Shown here: one piece after another, positions 1 to 6,578 of the stretch | How the letters are laid out: each line of letters starts with the position of its first letter | How positions within the stretch are numbered: position 1 is the first letter of the stretch | From: Sandaracinobacteroides sp031425455 | GTDB taxonomy: Bacteria > Pseudomonadota > Alphaproteobacteria > Sphingomonadales > Sphingomonadaceae | Length of the DNA stretch: 8,254 bases | Assembly (NCBI GenBank): GCA_031425455.1 | Contig: JANPJJ010000045.1 | Span: forward strand, 1 to 8,254 | Reading direction: 5' to 3' | Program-made: the position numbers and the translations under genes | The notes under the pieces: generated by a model | What the model was told of the DNA's origin: nothing | Seen by the model: the letters and a program-made list of their open reading frames with translations, nothing else | Databases searched by the model: none

Positions 1-15
1 GGCGGCTAAGCCGCC
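1..15. repeat. Short GC-rich palindrome around a possible upstream stop codon
   Basis: GGCGGC and GCCGCC are separated by TAA, giving a 6-bp perfect stem with a 3-nt loop. In frame 1 the TAA reads as a stop after two glycine codons, so this may be the last codons of a plus-strand gene lying mostly outside the window. No T-run follows, so it is not a canonical Rho-independent terminator. A polyphosphate kinase gene would be a plausible upstream neighbour of a ppx-type gene, but nothing here shows it. Confidence 0.35.
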
Positions 16-141
16 GGCCGCGTCCCTGCCGGTAAACCAAATCCGAATCCCCACCCCACTTGCCAATCCCGCCCCACCTGCTAACCTCACCCGCAAGTGC
101 CTGAAGCGGCTACCGCTTCCGGCGAAGACGGGACGACGACG
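16..141. other. Leader region upstream of the Ppx/GppA gene
   Basis: This C-rich stretch has no recognisable -35/-10 pair and no RNA structure that I can support. The frame of the downstream gene stays open back to a GTG at 97, but nothing resembling a Shine-Dalgarno sequence precedes that GTG (upstream bases are CACCCGCAA). I therefore treat 97-141 as probably untranslated, though a longer protein cannot be excluded. Confidence 0.4.
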
Positions 142-1362
142 ATGGGTGAATGGCGCGCCGGGCCGCTGCAGCCCGCCGGCCACGGGCAGGCCGTGGCAGC
201 TGGAAATGCCGCTTCCACAGCCATGCGAGACATGCGAGCCCCGGACGGGCTTGCAAGGCCCGACAGCCGGCTCTCCCATTCCGCCGGTCGCTGCACCTTC
301 GCCGCGCTCGATCTCGGCACCAACAACTGCCGCCTGCTGATCGCCCGCCGTGCGCCCGCCGACCCTTCCGGGAACGGCGCCCACGGCGGAAACGGCGCCC
401 ACGGCAGAAACGGCGACTTCCAGGTGATCGACGCCTTCTCGCGAATCGTCCGGCTCGGCGAAGGCCTGCTGCAATCCGGCCGCCTGTCCGATGCCGCGAT
501 GGACCGCGCCGTCGTCGCGCTGGCCGCCTGCGCCGACAAGCTGGCCCGGCGCGGCGTCACCCAGGTTCGCTCGGTCGCCACCGAAGCCTGCCGCCGCGCC
601 GAAAACGGCCCCGATTTCGTCCGCCGCGTCTATGCCGAAACCGGCCTTGCGCTCGATGTCATCACCCCCGCCGAGGAAGCCCGGCTCGCCGTGCTGGGCT
701 GCCAGACGCTGATCGATCCCAAGGTGCGCCGCACGCTGGTGTTCGACATCGGCGGCGGTTCCACCGAAGTCGTCCTCCTGGAACGCATCAACGCCAACCG
801 CCCGCGAGACCGGGTGCGCGGCGGCCCGGGCTTCCGCATGCAGGCCTGGGTCAGCGTCCCCTGGGGCGTGGTCTCGCTGGGCGAAACCGAACTGGCAGAT
901 GCCGGGACCCCGGTGCAGCGGCTGGAAGCCTATGGCCGGATGAAGGCCCGCGTCACCGAACATCTGGCCCCGGTGAAGCGGCTGATCCAGGGCCCCGGAC
1001 TTGCCAACCGAGAAGTGCAGCTGCTCGGCGCCTCGGGCACGGTCACCACGCTCGCCAGCCTCAACATGGGCCTCGCCCAATATGATCGCCGCCGGGTCGA
1101 CGGCTCGCTCGCCGCCACCGCCGACTTGGTCGCGCTCAGCCACGATCTCGCGGTGAAATCCCCCGAAGACCGCGCCGCCATCCCCGGCGTCGGGGCGGAC
1201 CGCGCCGACCTCGTGGTCGCCGGCGCCGCCATTCTCGAATCGCTGATCGATCTCGGCGCCGCGCCGCTGCTCCGGGTTGCCGATCGCGGCATCCGCGAAG
1301 GCATCCTGCGCTCGATGTTTGCCCGCGAGGAAAGCCTCCGCCCGCAGCGAACGGCGCCATGA
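142..1362 (+). CDS. Ppx/GppA family phosphatase (short form, no C-terminal HD-like domain)
   Basis: Predicted cytosolic exopolyphosphatase/guanosine pentaphosphate phosphohydrolase of the ASKHA fold, acting on polyphosphate and/or pppGpp. Numbering from the ATG at 142 (406 aa), visible signatures in order are: DLGTNNCRLL at 57-66 (first phosphate loop), ATEACRRAENG at 146-156, the catalytic-glutamate region EEAR at 178-181, FDIGGGSTEV at 201-210 (second phosphate loop), PWGVVSLGE at 240-248, GASGTVTT at 296-303, and a final RGIREGIL segment. E. coli Ppx and GppA are roughly 500 aa and carry an extra helical C-terminal domain. This protein stops after the two ASKHA subdomains, as many alphaproteobacterial members do. 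Whether polyphosphate or pppGpp is preferred cannot be read from sequence. The first ~50 residues are low complexity and poorly conserved, so the start is uncertain: GTG 97, ATG 142 and ATG 223 are all possible and none has a strong ribosome site. A (NGAHG[G/R]) repeat sits at 78-91. The gene is translationally coupled to rlmE. Confidence 0.9.
   Translation: MGEWRAGPLQPAGHGQAVAAGNAASTAMRDMRAPDGLARPDSRLSHSAGRCTFAALDLGTNNCRLLIARRAPADPSGNGAHGGNGAHGRNGDFQVIDAFSRIVRLGEGLLQSGRLSDAAMDRAVVALAACADKLARRGVTQVRSVATEACRRAENGPDFVRRVYAETGLALDVITPAEEARLAVLGCQTLIDPKVRRTLVFDIGGGSTEVVLLERINANRPRDRVRGGPGFRMQAWVSVPWGVVSLGETELADAGTPVQRLEAYGRMKARVTEHLAPVKRLIQGPGLANREVQLLGASGTVTTLASLNMGLAQYDRRRVDGSLAATADLVALSHDLAVKSPEDRAAIPGVGADRADLVVAGAAILESLIDLGAAPLLRVADRGIREGILRSMFAREESLRPQRTAP
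373..416 (+). repeat. 18-bp tandem repeat (about 2.4 copies) inside the Ppx/GppA gene
   Basis: The unit AACGGCGCCCACGGCGGA at 373-390 is repeated at 391-408 with one difference, and a partial third copy runs to 416. It is in frame and encodes NGAHGG-NGAHGR-NG. It lies just after the first phosphate loop, where family members usually have a short turn, so it looks like a loop expansion rather than a functional element. Confidence 0.8.
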
Positions 1363-2111
1363 CCGGCCCTGGGCGCAGCGGCGGAACGGGCGGCAGCGGA
1401 ACGGGCGGCAGCGGAACGGGCGGCGGCGGCGGCGGCACCGGCCGCTCGCTCGGCGGCCGCACCCGGGTGAAATCGCGCCGCGGCCGCACCACCAGCTCGG
1501 CCCGCTGGCTGGAACGCCAGCTCAACGACCCCTATGTGAAGCGCGCCCATATGGAGGGCCTGCGCGCCCGCGCCGCCTTCAAGCTGATCGAGCTCGACGA
1601 GCGCTTCGGCCTGCTGACCGGCGCCGAGCGCATCATCGATCTTGGCGCCGCCCCGGGCAGCTGGAGCCAGGTCGCGCTGAAGCGCCGCCCCAGGGCCAAG
1701 ATCGTCGGAATCGACCTGATCGAGGTTGAGCCGCTCCCCGGCCTCACCTTCGTGCAGGGCGATTTCTTGGGCCAGGGCATGGAAGACCGGCTGCTGGCCC
1801 TGCTCGGCGGCCCGCCCGACCTCGTCCTGTCCGACATGGCCGCCAACACGGTGGGCCACCCGCAGACCGACCATTTCAGGACCATGGCCCTGGTGGAGGC
1901 CGCCGCCCATTTCGCCATTGCCGTGCTCCGCCCCGGCGGCAATTTCGTCGCCAAGGTGCTGGGCGGCGGCGCCGAAGGCCCGCTCGTCGCCGACCTGAAG
2001 CGCGCGTTCACCAGCGTCAAACACGCCAAGCCGCCGGCCAGCCGCAAGGAATCGAGCGAGACCTTCCTGATCGCGCAGGGCCTCAAACAGGGCCCCGAAC
2101 CCCCGCAGTAG
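1359..2111 (+). CDS. rlmE: 23S rRNA (uridine(2552)-2'-O)-methyltransferase RlmE (FtsJ/RrmJ)
   Basis: Methylates the 2'-O of U2552 in the A-loop of 23S rRNA with S-adenosylmethionine, a late step of 50S assembly. The 250-aa product has the SAM-binding motif DLGAAPGSWSQ at 94-104, GIDL at 117-120 (acidic residue binding the SAM ribose), GDF at 134-136, SDMAAN at 158-163 and RPGGNFVAKVL at 191-201. The K-D-K-E catalytic tetrad is intact as K75, D159, K199 and E234. The D-K and K-E spacings (40 and 35) equal those of E. coli D124-K164-E199. The N-terminus is about 37 residues longer than in E. coli: a Gly/Ser/Thr-rich tract (residues 8-28) followed by a basic stretch (RTRVKSRRGR), which could contact RNA. 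The ATG overlaps the stop of the upstream phosphatase as ATGA, so the two are coupled. RlmE downstream of a Ppx/GppA gene is a familiar arrangement in alphaproteobacteria. Confidence 0.96.
   Translation: MTGPGRSGGTGGSGTGGSGTGGGGGGTGRSLGGRTRVKSRRGRTTSSARWLERQLNDPYVKRAHMEGLRARAAFKLIELDERFGLLTGAERIIDLGAAPGSWSQVALKRRPRAKIVGIDLIEVEPLPGLTFVQGDFLGQGMEDRLLALLGGPPDLVLSDMAANTVGHPQTDHFRTMALVEAAAHFAIAVLRPGGNFVAKVLGGGAEGPLVADLKRAFTSVKHAKPPASRKESSETFLIAQGLKQGPEPPQ
1382..1426 (+). repeat. 15-bp tandem repeat, three copies, in the rlmE N-terminal tail
   Basis: The unit CGGAACGGGCGGCAG occurs at 1382-1396 and 1397-1411, and with one change at 1412-1426. It is followed by a run of GGC codons. It is in frame and encodes the GTGGS repeats of the flexible N-terminus. 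It is outside the methyltransferase fold, so copy-number change should be tolerated. Confidence 0.85.
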
Positions 2112-2137
2112 CCATGCAGTAGCCATGCAGTAGCCAT
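2105..2137 (+). repeat. 11-bp perfect tandem repeat, three copies, on the rlmE stop codon
   Basis: GCAGTAGCCAT is repeated exactly three times (2105-2115, 2116-2126, 2127-2137). The rlmE stop TAG (2109-2111) is inside the first copy, so copies two and three lie in the 3' untranslated region. Because 11 is not a multiple of three, and the stop is in copy one, gain or loss of downstream copies does not change RlmE. Confidence 0.9.
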
Positions 2138-2159
2138 AAGGCCCCGAAATGGTTAACCT

Positions 2160-2184
2160 GCCCCCGGTCAAGAGCTGCGGGGGC
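2160..2184 (+). promoter_or_regulatory. GC hairpin next to the ribosome site of the large membrane protein gene
   Basis: GCCCCCG (2160-2166) can pair perfectly with CGGGGGC (2178-2184) around an 11-nt loop. The 3' arm ends eight bases before the ATG at 2193 and covers much of the G-rich stretch where a Shine-Dalgarno sequence would lie. It has no T-run, so it is not a simple terminator. It could lower or modulate translation of the downstream gene, or be chance pairing in GC-rich DNA. Confidence 0.35.
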
Positions 2185-2192
2185 GGGCGGAA

Positions 2193-5100
2193 ATGGCGGG
2201 CGACGACAGCACAGGCAGCCCGCCGGACGGGCGGATGAAGACCCTGATGGGGCTTCTCCTCGTCGCGCTGCTGCTGGTCGCGATCGGCGCCCTCCTCTGG
2301 TTCCTCCCGTTCGGCTCGGCCGTCGTGGCCGACGCCCACAAGCGCAACCAGCTGAACCTCGCGATCGCCGCCCACGGGCTCGAAGCCTGGAGCGGCGCCA
2401 TCGACGGCGTCGCCTACAGCCATTTCGCGCGCAGTCGCATCCAGCCGCTCCCGGCCGCCTCGCGCGACAACCAGGACGGCTGGACCCACAGCGCCACGAT
2501 GAACCACCCCGTCATCGGCAGCTACCGCATCCTCTATGCGGTCGGGCCCGACACCCGGTGCGGCGAGATCCGCAAGCTCATCGAAACCCGCGAGGGCAAG
2601 CTGCCGTTCGTCCGCAGCTACCAGCCGGGCGGCGGCACCATGCTGAAGATGGTGGGCAGCTTCCCGGTCGACCGCGCCTTTGCCGACGACGTGCGAAGCG
2701 GCGCCACCGCGCTCGCCGAACCGCAATGGCGCGCCGACATCGTGGGAGAGACCGGCGCCGGCGACACCGTCTGCTACGGCGCGGTCATCCCGATCGACCG
2801 GCTGATCGGCGCCGGCGGCAGCCCTGAGGCCTTTTCCACGCTGATGGTGGTCGATGCCCGGCAGCAGATCGTGGCGCAGGTCGGCCCCGATCCGCTGCCG
2901 CTGCGCACGCTCGATGGCCTTGTCCCCGCCAGCTCCGTCCTCATGCAAAAGCTCGCTGCGTCCATCTCCGAACAGGCCGGCAGCAACGAGGACGCGGGAA
3001 CCGGCGCCGTCGTGAAGACACTGGCCGACGCGTTTGCCGCCCAGGCCGAGAAAGCCGACGCCGCCGGAAAAGTGGGCCTGGCAGATGCCCTGAAACCGAT
3101 CGAGATGGACCTGGGCGGCCGCACCATGGTCGCCTATGTGCGCCCCTTCTTCCCGCCCGCCGAAGCCTTCCCGGCCTGCGCCGCCGGCACCGAAGGCGAG
3201 GCCAGCGGCCCCTCGCTCGGCCAGTGCTTCGTCGTCGGGCTCGTCCCCAAGTCCGGCGTCGTGCGCCAGGCGGTCAACCCGCCGCTCACCATGCTGGTCT
3301 GGCTCGGCCTCGGTGTCGGCCTCATCCTCACCCTGCTCCCTGCGGTCCGGCTGCTGCTGCTCGGCCCGGCCGAGGCAATGCCCCGGGCCGAGGCCGCAGC
3401 CCACGTGCTCGGCATCCCCGCCGCCGCCAGCCTCGCCACCCTGCTGCTGCTGTTCGCCGCAGACCTCGCCGCCCACCGCGCCGAAGCCGCCACCCAGGCA
3501 CAGCAGATCGCAACGGACGCCGCCGCCGAGCTCGGCCGCCACATCGACGCCACCATCAGGCTGGGTGCCGCCAATCCGGGCACCGGTGATCCGGGCACGG
3601 GCCCCGATCGCGCCACCCTCTGCAACGGCGACGGCAACAGCGCGATCGATGCCGTCTGGCTGTTCGACAGTGCCGGCAACGCCACCCGCGTCGCCCAGCG
3701 CGTGCAGTGCGCCGACAATGCAGGCCAGCGCGCCGCGATCGGCGGTCGCGACTATTTCGCCCGCCTGAAAAAGCGCCATGCCTCGCTCGCCGACGGCTTC
3801 ATGGGCGAGAAGGGGGCGCAGAGCGGCGCCTGCCCCGGCTGCACGCCCTATGTGGTCGCCCAGGTGATGACGATCCCCGACGGGCTCTCCAAAACCGTCG
3901 TCGCCTGGAACGTCGACGCGCCCGGCACCGGCACGGACGAGAAGCAGGTGCGGCTGGTCTCCAGCGTCGACACGCGGCTGATGAACCCCGTCCTGCCGCC
4001 GCCCTACAGCCTGATGGTGGTCGACACCCGCGACCCGTCGCTGCCGATCGTCATGCACGCCGACCCGGCCCGCGCCGGCGCCGAAAAGCTCGCGACCATG
4101 CTCCGGGACCCCGGCACCGCCCGGGAGCTGCTGCGCCAGGCCGCCAACAGCGCGGACAGCGATGCGGGGCCGGTCCGCTTCGGCGGCATCTACGAAGGCA
4201 CCCAGCGCCAGTTCGCAGCCGCAGGCGCGCCCGGCACACGCTGGGCCGTCATCGTGCATTACGCCGAAGACGATGTGGCGCTCGGCCCGGCCCGCACGGT
4301 CGCCGGCGCCCTGCTCGGCTGGGCCGCCATGAGCATCCTGTTCGGCGGCGCCTGGCTGCTCTGGCTCGCCCATGTCGGCCAGCGCGGAATCGATCCCGCC
4401 CCGGCCGGTGCCGGCCTCGGCGAACGCCTGTCCGCCGCGGTCGCGCTCGGCAAGGGCGGCTGGCCCCGGCTCTGGCCTCAGGAGGAACGCTCCGGCGTCT
4501 ATGCCCGGCTCGCGCCGCAGTTCGTCGCCATGGCCGCCGCCGCGCTCCTGGTCGTGCTGCTCGCCGCCGCCACCCCGCTCCCGGCGGTGTTCGCCCTCCT
4601 CGCCGGCCTCGCCGCCCGCGCCGGCGCCGGGCTCCTGCTGCACTGGCGGCTGCAAAACCCCCCGCCCGCCGCCGACGCGCTGACGCCGCAGACGCAGGCG
4701 CGCTACAAACGCCTCGCGCTCGCATTGCTGCTCTGCCTGTCGGTCGTCCCGATGCTGGGCTTCTGGATGGACGCGCGCGCCTTCGACCGCGAGGCCGAGC
4801 GCGCCGAGATGTTCGCGGCCGTCGCCGGCCCCGAAGGCCGCACCGCCGCCAGCGGCAGCGCGCTGATGTCGCTTGCCGACGCGCAGGGTCGCTCGGCCTG
4901 GGCCCGGCTACCGGCGCCGTTCGGAGTCGAGGCGACCGCGGCCCAAACGGCCCCCGCCGCCACCCAGGGCTGGGTCTCGGAAGAACTGTGGGAAGTCCGC
5001 ACCGGCAACAGCCAGCCGCGCGTCCCGGGCTGCGGCAAGCCCGAGCGTCCGGCGCAGCCGACGCCCGCAACGCGCGTGCCGGCCGCCCTTCAGGTCTGCC

Positions 5101-6491
5101 CCTCGATCGAGGCGGCCCAGGGCATCGAAGTCCGCCAGGCCGGCCTGCTGCGTACCCCGCCCGGCCCCCTCGCCTGGCTGCTCCTCACCGTCCTCGCCGT
5201 GCTCCTCACCGCCGGGCTGCTGCAACTGGTCGATCGCGTGCTCCGCGCCATGTGCGGCTTCGGGGTTGCGCTGGAGGCGGTCGTCCACCCAATGCTCTGG
5301 GTCGGGGACCTGTTCGGCAAGCCGCAGCCGTCCCACCCCCTCGCGACCCTCAACCGCAAGTCCATGCTGGTGAACGCGCCCTACAGCCTCCTTACCATCC
5401 TGGGGCGGCTGAACCGCGCCAATTCGAAGCCGCGCCAGATCCACCGGATCGACGTCGCCGACGCGACGACCATGGTCCCCGATCTCGAACGCGGCGACAT
5501 CATCCTCGTCGGCGGGCTCGACATGGTGCTGGCAGACCGCGACCGCCGGCTCGATGCGCTGGCGCTGCTGGAGCAGCTGGTGAACCGGCTCGACGACATG
5601 GGCGAGGATTCCGGCGCCCGCCTGCTGTTCTTCTCCCAGGCGGCGCCCATGGACCGCATCCTCGACGCCCATGAACGCAACACGTCCGGCGAAGGCGGGG
5701 CCGAAGCCCTCGACACCAAGCGTGAGAACCTGCGCTGGGCCCGGCTGTTCGAGGATTTCGCCACCTTCCACTTCCGCCCGATCCAGGTGACACGCGGCCA
5801 GGTCGATGCCGAGATGGCGCGTGCCAGCAAGCTCCACGCAGACCGGCTGCGCGCGCTCGCCTGCGTCGTCCGGGAAATGCGCTGGATGCCGCCCCGCGTC
5901 GTCAACGGCGCGCTCGCCCGCGAACCGTCGCTCACGCCCACGCTGGTCGATGCAGCCCAGGTCCCGATCGACCCCGGCTTCTATCTCGAAACCTACCGCA
6001 TGCCGATCCTGGAATGGACGCTGGCGCGCGGCTTCGTCGGCCGCAAGGCCGCGCTGGACTATATGCGCGCCCAGTTCATCGAATATTATCAGCGGCTCTG
6101 GTCCGCCTCCACCCGCGCCGAACGGCTGGTGCTGCACCATCTGGCGCACGGCCGATTCGTCCACATAAACCAGAGTCTCAGCTTCGCCGCCCTGGTCCGC
6201 CGCGGGCTGGTGGTGCTCGATCCCGAGCCGAGGCTCATGAACGACAGCTTCGCGATGTTCGTGCTCCAGGTGGAAAAGCCCGACGCGATCCGGGAATGGC
6301 GCGACGCCCAGGCCCCCAGCGCCTGGATGAAGACCCGCCTCCCGATCCTGCTCGGCACCGGCCTGCTGGTGGCCGCCATGCTGGCGCTCGCGGTGCTGGC
6401 CGGCCAGCAGGTCACCAGCCTGCTCCCGGTCCTCGCAGCAGGCGCCCCGGCCCTGCTGGCAGCCCTCAATCGAGTCCTGCGCCCGGCCTAA
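2193..6491 (+). CDS. Large multi-sensor membrane protein: duplicated Cache-like ectodomains, NTPase-like and winged-helix-like cytosolic region
   Basis: I do not recognise a named family; function unknown. The 1432-aa product has about ten predicted membrane helices: near 17-40, 365-390, 405-425, 702-727, 775-794, 797-816, 839-857, 991-1013, 1382-1404 and 1406-1426. This places three domains in the periplasm (41-363, 426-701, 858-990) and 1014-1380 in the cytosol. The first two ectodomains share a segment with LMVVDxR (217-223 and 607-613), and the second has GGRDYFARLKKR (517-528), as in dCache sensors. The cytosolic part reads like a AAA+/STAND-type NTPase: a Walker-B-like strand DIILVGGLD (1102-1110), then LDALALLEQLV and a LLFFSQAAP strand. 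The Walker A position has only NRKS (1054-1057). Residues 1307-1360 (LVLHHLAHG, LVRRGLVVLDP, LMNDSFAMFVL) resemble a winged helix. Cysteine pairs lie in the ectodomains, including CPGC at 547-550. The ATG at 2193 has no clear ribosome site; ATG 2235 (MKTLMG, after GGACGG) is an alternative. It may be cotranscribed with rlmE, 81 bases upstream. A signalling role is inference. Confidence 0.88.
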   Translation: MAGDDSTGSPPDGRMKTLMGLLLVALLLVAIGALLWFLPFGSAVVADAHKRNQLNLAIAAHGLEAWSGAIDGVAYSHFARSRIQPLPAASRDNQDGWTHSATMNHPVIGSYRILYAVGPDTRCGEIRKLIETREGKLPFVRSYQPGGGTMLKMVGSFPVDRAFADDVRSGATALAEPQWRADIVGETGAGDTVCYGAVIPIDRLIGAGGSPEAFSTLMVVDARQQIVAQVGPDPLPLRTLDGLVPASSVLMQKLAASISEQAGSNEDAGTGAVVKTLADAFAAQAEKADAAGKVGLADALKPIEMDLGGRTMVAYVRPFFPPAEAFPACAAGTEGEASGPSLGQCFVVGLVPKSGVVRQAVNPPLTMLVWLGLGVGLILTLLPAVRLLLLGPAEAMPRAEAAAHVLGIPAAASLATLLLLFAADLAAHRAEAATQAQQIATDAAAELGRHIDATIRLGAANPGTGDPGTGPDRATLCNGDGNSAIDAVWLFDSAGNATRVAQRVQCADNAGQRAAIGGRDYFARLKKRHASLADGFMGEKGAQSGACPGCTPYVVAQVMTIPDGLSKTVVAWNVDAPGTGTDEKQVRLVSSVDTRLMNPVLPPPYSLMVVDTRDPSLPIVMHADPARAGAEKLATMLRDPGTARELLRQAANSADSDAGPVRFGGIYEGTQRQFAAAGAPGTRWAVIVHYAEDDVALGPARTVAGALLGWAAMSILFGGAWLLWLAHVGQRGIDPAPAGAGLGERLSAAVALGKGGWPRLWPQEERSGVYARLAPQFVAMAAAALLVVLLAAATPLPAVFALLAGLAARAGAGLLLHWRLQNPPPAADALTPQTQARYKRLALALLLCLSVVPMLGFWMDARAFDREAERAEMFAAVAGPEGRTAASGSALMSLADAQGRSAWARLPAPFGVEATAAQTAPAATQGWVSEELWEVRTGNSQPRVPGCGKPERPAQPTPATRVPAALQVCPSIEAAQGIEVRQAGLLRTPPGPLAWLLLTVLAVLLTAGLLQLVDRVLRAMCGFGVALEAVVHPMLWVGDLFGKPQPSHPLATLNRKSMLVNAPYSLLTILGRLNRANSKPRQIHRIDVADATTMVPDLERGDIILVGGLDMVLADRDRRLDALALLEQLVNRLDDMGEDSGARLLFFSQAAPMDRILDAHERNTSGEGGAEALDTKRENLRWARLFEDFATFHFRPIQVTRGQVDAEMARASKLHADRLRALACVVREMRWMPPRVVNGALAREPSLTPTLVDAAQVPIDPGFYLETYRMPILEWTLARGFVGRKAALDYMRAQFIEYYQRLWSASTRAERLVLHHLAHGRFVHINQSLSFAALVRRGLVVLDPEPRLMNDSFAMFVLQVEKPDAIREWRDAQAPSAWMKTRLPILLGTGLLVAAMLALAVLAGQQVTSLLPVLAAGAPALLAALNRVLRPA

Positions 6492-6522
6492 AAAAACCTG
6501 TCATCCCGGCGAAGGCTGGGAT
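6490..6522 (-). terminator. Possible terminator for leftward transcription, made from the REP palindrome and a T-run
   Basis: Read on the minus strand, the hairpin (6522 to 6503) is followed after six bases by seven T residues (6496 to 6490; the A-run overlapping the stop of the large gene). This would suit termination of the small convergent gene that ends at 6579. The gap between stem and T-run is longer than ideal, and the stem is only 8 bp with one G-T pair, so this is tentative. Confidence 0.4.
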
Positions 6523-6526
6523 CTTC
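6498..6526. repeat. REP-like palindrome (VIPAKAGI type) between convergent genes
   Basis: ATCCCGGC (6503-6510) and GCTGGGAT (6515-6522) form an 8-bp stem, with one G-T wobble, around GAAG. Together with the preceding GTC and following CTTCC this matches the widespread proteobacterial REP pattern GTCATCCCGGCGAAGGC. When translated by accident, that pattern gives the tell-tale peptide VIPAKAGI, as it does here. Such elements sit between genes in many copies per genome and are often linked to RAYT transposases. Only one copy is visible in this window. Confidence 0.75.
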
Positions 6527-6578
6527 CCCCGCCACGCCCGCAAAACCGCGCGCCACCAAAGCACGCAACTCAAACCCG

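Noticed and set aside
2105..2137. Possible direct-repeat array such as a minimal CRISPR or a recombination site
   Set aside because: The 11-bp units are contiguous with no spacers, so it is a simple tandem repeat.
930..4655. A 1241-residue open frame on the minus strand spanning rlmE and the large membrane protein gene
   Set aside because: It lies antisense to three well-supported genes, has a composition ruled by G, A, D, E, H and R with no domain motif or membrane helix, and is expected from the lack of AT-rich stop codons opposite high third-position GC.
3707..5674. A 655-residue plus-strand frame in another phase inside the large gene
   Set aside because: It is an arginine- and proline-rich off-frame translation typical of GC-rich DNA, with no helices or domains; the 1432-aa frame explains the region.
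4908..6164. A 418-residue open frame on the minus strand inside the large membrane protein gene
   Set aside because: It is the same kind of GC shadow, fully contained in a plus-strand gene with coherent membrane helices and domain patterns.
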